Origin: a virus
Virus record (IMG/VR): IMGVR_UViG_3300025646_000156
Location: 1-36,133 of that record
Length of the DNA: 36,133 nt
Strand: one strand, 5' to 3'
Shown: piece by piece, positions 31,165 through 36,133 of the stretch
How the letters are laid out: the number at the start of each line of letters is the position of its first letter
Position numbering within the stretch: position 1 is the first letter of the stretch
Made by a program: the position numbers and the translations under genes
Notes under the pieces: generated by a model
The model's input: only the letters and a program-made list of their open reading frames with translations
The model's database searches: none
Told to the model about the DNA's origin: nothing

Positions 31165-32171
31165 TGAAGACCACCTTAGCTACAGCAAAGTCCCGAATCG
31201 CTAAGCATCTCAACCTTTGCGAGACGGATGCCCGCGTTACGGAATACATCAATGAAGCTCAGCGCAGACTGATTGAGAGCGGGAAGTGGAAGGGGACATA
31301 TGGAAGGTTCACGTTGTGCGCTACTGATGGTTGCATTGTGTGGCCGCGTCAGATTGAAACCATTGAAACCTTTGCCATAGACAAGACACCGGGCACAGTT
31401 CGTAACGGATGGTTTGAGTTTTTGGAAAGCGGTTACGGCTTACAGACTGATGAGTGTGGTTCTAGTGGCCAGCTCATAGACAGGGGGGAAGTCCCTACTT
31501 ACCGAAGCATGTCTGGCAATGGGAAGCCGGTGCGTGTGTATGCGTTCTTAGAGGCTGACGCAGGAAAGACCATTACCATTATGGGGTATGACTCCAACGG
31601 TAATTGGGTGCGCACTCTGAAGAGCGGTTCCGGAGCAACAGCTGTTTATCAGGATGGTGAAGTGGTGACATTGAATAACGGGTTTGTCGATACAGCCACG
31701 AGCTTCCAGTCTATTACCGGAGTTCTGAAGGATACCACTGAGGGTAACATAATGCTTTATGAGTTGGTTGATGCAACTCCGACCCTTCTGGACCTCGCTT
31801 CGTATGAGCCATCAGAGACAATACCGAGCTACAGGAAGTCGCTGATACCGAATCTATCTGATTGCGGGACATGCACTGAAGGTAATGTTGGGACTGTGTC
31901 TATCACAGTGATTGCGAAGCTTCGATTTATTGAGGCTGTCAGTGATACGGATGTTCTGCTGATCAATGATCTTTACGCCATTAAGAATATGGCGATAGCT
32001 ATCAAGATGGAAGAGAACCGGGACTTTGCAACAGCTGCTGAGTATCGCACTCTGGCTGTTGAATCTTTGCGCAATCAGTTAGCCAACTACCACGGTGACG
32101 GAGTAGTCCCCGTGCTGCGTATGACCAACCTCGAAACCCACGGTGGCGGTGGGATAGAAAGCGTGATTTAA
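31164..32171 (+). CDS. Head-tail adaptor / tail tubular protein A-like (335 aa)
   Basis: The N-terminus TTLATAKSRIAKHLNLCETDARVTEYINEAQRRLIESGKWKGT is the helical start shared by phage adaptor (head-to-tail joining) proteins, and the rest is beta-rich. It sits between fibre/nozzle genes and internal virion proteins, as adaptors do in podoviruses. I propose a connector role with moderate certainty; a minor tail protein is possible. It is coupled to the collar fibre gene and 4 bp before the next gene. Confidence 0.5.
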   Translation: MKTTLATAKSRIAKHLNLCETDARVTEYINEAQRRLIESGKWKGTYGRFTLCATDGCIVWPRQIETIETFAIDKTPGTVRNGWFEFLESGYGLQTDECGSSGQLIDRGEVPTYRSMSGNGKPVRVYAFLEADAGKTITIMGYDSNGNWVRTLKSGSGATAVYQDGEVVTLNNGFVDTATSFQSITGVLKDTTEGNIMLYELVDATPTLLDLASYEPSETIPSYRKSLIPNLSDCGTCTEGNVGTVSITVIAKLRFIEAVSDTDVLLINDLYAIKNMAIAIKMEENRDFATAAEYRTLAVESLRNQLANYHGDGVVPVLRMTNLETHGGGGIESVI

Positions 32172-32175
32172 AATT

Positions 32176-32898
32176 ATGTTTGGAGCAATGATGGGAATAG
32201 GTGCCGTTGCTGGGATAGCTGGCGGCTTAATGAAGAAGAAGCCTAAGATACCTACATACAAGCCAGTCGATCAAACAGCTGAGCAGGAAGCTGCCATTGC
32301 AGCCAACCTAGCCAGCTTTGATAGTGCGAAGCAGCTCGCTGATCAGACTACGATGGCAGATCAAGATCGTCTTGACTCAATACTGGCCCGCACTATGCCT
32401 AACTATAAAGAGATGTTGGCAGGGTCTGGGCGTGCTATTCAGGACATGATTGCCGGCAATCTGCCGAACGCTGATCAGAACGTGCTGATGCGCAAAGCTG
32501 CTGAAAGAAGTGGCGCACTGGGTATTGGTGGCAGCTCTGCTGGTAGGAAACTGACAGCTCGTGACTTGGGTTTGTCCAGCCTACAGATGACTCAAGCTGG
32601 TCTTAACTCATTCAATGCTTTGTCCAGCAACCTCAGGCAGAATTACACTGTGAACCCGATGTCAACAGCTTCAATGTATGTGACACCATCACAATGGATA
32701 TCCAATGCGATCAATGAGAATCAATTCAGTTATAACGCACTGACCCAAAAGCGTATCAGCGATGCCAACAACAGCACAATGAGTCGGCTTGGGAACAGCT
32801 TGAGTGCGTTGGGTGGTACAGCATTTGGAGCTGGAGCGCAGGGGATGGCGATGAAGGGCATGTTCGGGCAGACAGGTAATACACCTAAACCGGCATAA
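32176..32898 (+). CDS. Internal virion / ejection-like protein A (240 aa)
   Basis: A Gly/Ala/Met-rich hydrophobic N-terminus (MFGAMMGIGAVAGIAGGLMKKK) precedes a Gln/Ala/Asn-rich helical body, and the tail is GAGAQGMAMKGMFGQTG. This composition is typical of podovirus internal virion proteins that enter the host with the DNA and form a channel. There is no homologue I can name; role inferred from composition and position before two similar genes. Confidence 0.5.
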   Translation: MFGAMMGIGAVAGIAGGLMKKKPKIPTYKPVDQTAEQEAAIAANLASFDSAKQLADQTTMADQDRLDSILARTMPNYKEMLAGSGRAIQDMIAGNLPNADQNVLMRKAAERSGALGIGGSSAGRKLTARDLGLSSLQMTQAGLNSFNALSSNLRQNYTVNPMSTASMYVTPSQWISNAINENQFSYNALTQKRISDANNSTMSRLGNSLSALGGTAFGAGAQGMAMKGMFGQTGNTPKPA

Positions 32899-32911
32899 CA
32901 CAATAAACATT

Positions 32912-33808
32912 ATGGCAGAACCTACAGACTACTTTTTACAGGGTGCAAACCTCGGGATGAAGGCAGTGCAAGCTGGTGCTCAGATGGATCAGTTTCGCAC
33001 TAATCTCGCTGAGCGTGCGCGGCAGTTCAACGAAGGGCTGGATCTTCAGAGAGATCAGGTGAACGCCGCCATTGCTCGTGATAATGCCTACTTGAAGAAG
33101 CTTGAGTTTGACCTGAAGACGCAGAGTGATGCGTTTAATAGGGAGGCTATAGAGCTTGAAGAGCTGGATAAGTTTACAGCTCTGATCAATAAGGAATACA
33201 CTGAAAACGCGCCAAGCCTGTCCCTGCCTCCGTCTGGACTAACGGGTGAGAGATTTGAGATGGCTATGTCGGTGAGGGAAGCAGCTTACGCATCTCAGAA
33301 GCGCAGCCTTCAGTATCAAGCCGTCTCACAGGACAGGGCTGATGAGATGGATTTGATTCGCAACTATGGGCTTCCTGCCAACTGGGAGGATTACGGGGAA
33401 GACGGGATGTCTTTCATGCAGGCGGCACGGGACAGAAGGAGCATGACGGAGGCTGACGCCATAGCTTCAAAGTATGGCACAACTGCGGCAGACGTAATTC
33501 AAGCAGACCCTTCAGTTAGCTCTGTTCAACTCTCCGACTATAAAGGCAATCTGAATAAAGCGTTATGGGAAGGCATCGTTCAGCGTGTTACTGGGCGCAC
33601 GAAATCCGCCCCTTCCAGACAGTCGGCCAGACAGTCTGACTACTTGAAAATCGTTAAACAGGCTACAGAGCTGGCAACCACTGAGGACGTGGATGGCAGC
33701 AAAACTGTGAACGGAGAGCTGAGGCGTCAATGGATACAGCACCTGCAAAACCCTGATCAGTATCCTGCCCCAGAGGGTCCAGACAGGGAAGATGTGTTAC
33801 TGAAATAA
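32912..33808 (+). CDS. Internal virion / ejection-like protein B (298 aa)
   Basis: Mostly charged helix (FRTNLAERARQFNEGLDLQR, AIARDNAYLKKLEFDLK), with a coiled-coil-prone N-terminal half and a disordered C-terminus (RTKSAPSRQSARQS). It follows the protein A gene by 13 bp and precedes the giant virion gene by 12 bp. The arrangement of small Gly-rich, mid-size coiled and giant protein recalls the T7 gp14-gp15-gp16 order, but no sequence match is claimed. Confidence 0.5.
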   Translation: MAEPTDYFLQGANLGMKAVQAGAQMDQFRTNLAERARQFNEGLDLQRDQVNAAIARDNAYLKKLEFDLKTQSDAFNREAIELEELDKFTALINKEYTENAPSLSLPPSGLTGERFEMAMSVREAAYASQKRSLQYQAVSQDRADEMDLIRNYGLPANWEDYGEDGMSFMQAARDRRSMTEADAIASKYGTTAADVIQADPSVSSVQLSDYKGNLNKALWEGIVQRVTGRTKSAPSRQSARQSDYLKIVKQATELATTEDVDGSKTVNGELRRQWIQHLQNPDQYPAPEGPDREDVLLK

Positions 33809-33820
33809 AACAAACAAGCT

Positions 33821-36133
33821 ATGCCATCCAAAACGCTGTCCAGAATCAGGAAAAAATATCCTCAGCTTAACGATCTTTCTGATCAGGAATTAACTCTGCG
33901 CATCGGTGAAAGGTTGCCCGACCTTCTGGAGCAAGATGCTGAGCTCGCATCCGAATACAACAACTACAAAAACCCCGCAGGTTTTGTAGAGAACTTCACC
34001 AAGTCAGCCATTGCGTCTACTGTATTTGACAATGCTGCTGCTGGCTTCGGTGTGCTTGAAACAGTGTCTAAGCCGTTCAGTGATGAAATGTCTAAGCGGA
34101 TGAGGCAGCTGTCTGATCGGGCTGCGGAGGAAGGTGCTGAGCTGAGAGAGACGGGTGACATAGCTTTCGGCATAGGATTTGACCGTGGGGTGAATCAGGA
34201 TGCGTGGGCATCAAAGCTTGGCAGCGGTGCGGGTAGCTTGGTTCCAATGCTTGCCACCGGCGGTGCCGGGGCAGCTGTTGGGCTAACTGCCAGAGCTGCT
34301 TCTGTGGCTGGGATGGCTGTGGCAACGCTTCAATCTTATGGTTCCACTTATCAGCAGGCACGGAAAGGTTACGAAGGGCAGGGCTTGCCTGCTGAAGAGG
34401 CAGCTTCGAAGGCTACTCTGCCTGCCGCAGCGCAAGCTACATTGGACGCTGTTCTGATGGGTGCTGGCGGGAAGGTTGCAAACAAGCTCGGGCTCACTGA
34501 TCTTGAGAAACTTGCCACCACATTGCGAAGCAAGCCTGTCAGAGAGTCTGTTGAGTCTGTTGCCAAAGCTTCAGGGCTCAAGAGGCTTGTTGGAAGTGGC
34601 GTTGTCGAGGGCGCAGAAGAAGGTGCATCCGGATTCATTGGCTCTTACGTGATTGCCCGCCATTCATACGACCCGACAGTTACACTTGAGGAGTCCATTG
34701 GTGAAGCTTGGGATAGTTTTACCGTGGGTGGTGCGCTGGGTAGTGCGGGTGATGTTGCTCGCCGTGTTATTCAGCCTAAATCACCGGAAGAACTGGCCAG
34801 ACGAAACACTATCCGGAAAGTAGCACCGGCAACTGCCGCCAAACTGGACGAGAATGACACACGCAACGCTCTGATACCGGATGAAGCTGCTGTGGTTGCC
34901 GATACTCGGGCTGAAGCGGCGCAGCGCAGCGTTACAGTGGACACTGAGCGCGGGAAGATTGTCGAAGAAGCCAGAGAAGATGGAAAATTGCCCCTATGGT
35001 GGGACCGATATGACAGCGAAGGAGTTGATTCAAGCGGAGAAGTGCCGACAGGCTTACGTTACGCGGATCAAGAGACGGTCGATAAGTTTATCGAAACGCA
35101 GGAAGCTTATAATGAGTTCTTGCAGTTCCAAATATCGGAGACGGAGGGTGGTTTCGAGGTTTACAAAGGGGACAAATTGCTTACTACCACCGAAACTAAG
35201 GAGGAGGCTGATCAGTTCGTGCGTCAGGCAGCTGTTTCGGCAGCTCCGGAGAGTGTTCGCAAGCAGATAGAAGCTTACAAGCAGCTTACCCGCACTCTTT
35301 CGGCTATTGATGAGCGTGAGAAACGCTACAAAACCACTCTGGAAACCTCCAAGCAACAACAATCCGAGCGTGACAGCACTGTTGAGCAGCCTGTTTCCGA
35401 TGAGGACATGCAATTTGCAGCTCAGGCACTGGGTATTCCGGCGGAAGAGTTGCCATTTACGGGTATTGCCATCACGCAGCAGATGGTTGATGAGCTTCGT
35501 TTCGCGCCTGAAACCGGTTTGACTAAGTTTATTCAGCAGGCAGAGGCTCAGAGAGAGCTTCAAGCTGAACAAGTCAGGCAGATTCCTGTTCAAGTGTCGC
35601 AGGAATTGAGGGCTCAGGAGGCAGAGGTCGAAAACCTGAAGAATCAGGCAAGAGCCATTACTTCCCGTATCGAAGCTTTACCAGACAGTGAGCGCACTGA
35701 GCTTCCTGCATCCACCCCCAGAAGCTCTCAGGACTTGTCTGAGTTCGTTGAGATAGCTTTAGCCGGGGGTAGCTTAAACCAAACACAGCGATTGATTGTT
35801 GAAAAGTTGCAGGACCGTAAGTCTGCTCTCATTGTCGGTAGTATTGGTGAGACAAACCCTGACACTGTTGATGCTACCATCGCTGAGATTGAAGCCATTG
35901 ATCGCAATCTCGCCAATGTGCTTCCCGTTAGCATAACACCTCCTTCCGGTTTACTTTCTTATCAGGATTTACAGCAGATGCAGCAACTGGTGAGTGAGCC
36001 GCCACGACCGAAAGCTGTGGAAACTGACGCGCCGCCGGCAATTGTTGTTGATGGTGTATCGGTGAGCGGTGGCGAGTTAAGCAATGACCTGTCGTCTAAG
36101 CTGAACAAAGCCATTAAAGCTGTTGAGAAGCGA
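33821..36133 (+). CDS. Giant internal virion protein, N-terminal 771 residues (3' end outside window)
   Basis: ATG 33821 (MPSKTLSRIRKKYPQL) opens a frame with no stop to the window edge. Residues about 130-180 are Gly/Ala-rich and hydrophobic (GSGAGSLVPMLATGGAGAAV), perhaps a membrane-active segment. Later parts are charged, Gln/Glu-rich helices with coiled-coil tendency (about 455-640). Large proteins of this type in podoviruses are ejected into the host envelope to help DNA entry and often carry a lytic or protease domain further along; none is visible in the part seen. Confidence 0.65.
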   Translation, partial: MPSKTLSRIRKKYPQLNDLSDQELTLRIGERLPDLLEQDAELASEYNNYKNPAGFVENFTKSAIASTVFDNAAAGFGVLETVSKPFSDEMSKRMRQLSDRAAEEGAELRETGDIAFGIGFDRGVNQDAWASKLGSGAGSLVPMLATGGAGAAVGLTARAASVAGMAVATLQSYGSTYQQARKGYEGQGLPAEEAASKATLPAAAQATLDAVLMGAGGKVANKLGLTDLEKLATTLRSKPVRESVESVAKASGLKRLVGSGVVEGAEEGASGFIGSYVIARHSYDPTVTLEESIGEAWDSFTVGGALGSAGDVARRVIQPKSPEELARRNTIRKVAPATAAKLDENDTRNALIPDEAAVVADTRAEAAQRSVTVDTERGKIVEEAREDGKLPLWWDRYDSEGVDSSGEVPTGLRYADQETVDKFIETQEAYNEFLQFQISETEGGFEVYKGDKLLTTTETKEEADQFVRQAAVSAAPESVRKQIEAYKQLTRTLSAIDEREKRYKTTLETSKQQQSERDSTVEQPVSDEDMQFAAQALGIPAEELPFTGIAITQQMVDELRFAPETGLTKFIQQAEAQRELQAEQVRQIPVQVSQELRAQEAEVENLKNQARAITSRIEALPDSERTELPASTPRSSQDLSEFVEIALAGGSLNQTQRLIVEKLQDRKSALIVGSIGETNPDTVDATIAEIEAIDRNLANVLPVSITPPSGLLSYQDLQQMQQLVSEPPRPKAVETDAPPAIVVDGVSVSGGELSNDLSSKLNKAIKAVEKR

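Overview
This window is most of a temperate tailed bacteriophage genome, or an integrated or assembled copy of one. Its virion genes look podovirus-like: large terminase, portal, scaffold, capsid, a nozzle-type beta-propeller tail protein, tail fibres, and a run of internal virion or ejection-type proteins. No tape measure or long-tail genes are visible. The only host clue is the tyrosine integrase. From memory, its C-terminal block (HSYRYAWAERA...ALGHNS..HRAYAK) is typical of integrases in Verrucomicrobiota and relatives. A host in the PVC group is therefore a reasoned guess, not a demonstration. Both window edges cut genes: the 3' end of an RlpA-like gene on the left and a giant virion gene on the right.

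Layout. (1) 1-2137 is the lysogeny and control region: end of an RlpA-like gene, a small conserved-looking gene, the integrase on the minus strand, a truncated tRNA-Val(CAC)-like sequence that is probably the attachment site, and three small ribbon-helix-helix-like ORFs around a divergent promoter region. (2) 2134-12038 runs on the plus strand, mostly with overlapping or abutting genes. It holds an ssDNA-binding-like protein, two PD-(D/E)XK nucleases, a replication initiator carrying six 21-bp iterons inside its own coding sequence, a DnaB-type helicase, a beta-helix protein, small proteins and a thermonuclease. It ends with a sugar cassette: GT32-type glycosyltransferase, PD-(D/E)XK-like protein, FkbM-like methyltransferase and GDP-L-fucose synthase. 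(3) 12039-27271 runs on the minus strand, transcribed leftward from the terminase. The order is terL, GT32 glycosyltransferase, Cys-rich protein, portal, two more glycosyltransferase-like genes, small protein, scaffold, capsid, tail-fibre-like proteins, small basic proteins, a possible holin, a lipoprotein and a methyltransferase. (4) 27395-36133 runs on the plus strand: collagen-like fibre, nozzle protein, collar-domain fibre, adaptor-like protein and internal virion proteins.

How it fits together. Replication resembles the lambda/P22 plan, in which an initiator binds iterons inside its own gene and loads a DnaB helicase. No DNA polymerase or RNA polymerase gene is visible here, so host enzymes are probably used, unless such genes lie outside the window. 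The glycan genes form two groups. One is early-strand and includes fucose-nucleotide synthesis; the other is interleaved between terL, portal and scaffold. That placement suggests sugar modification of the virion or of the host surface during late expression. The most notable observations are the in-gene iteron origin, the RHH cluster beside the att site, the glycosyltransferases inside the head operon, the structured capsid leader, and an in-frame continuation after a stop codon in a small virion-region gene.
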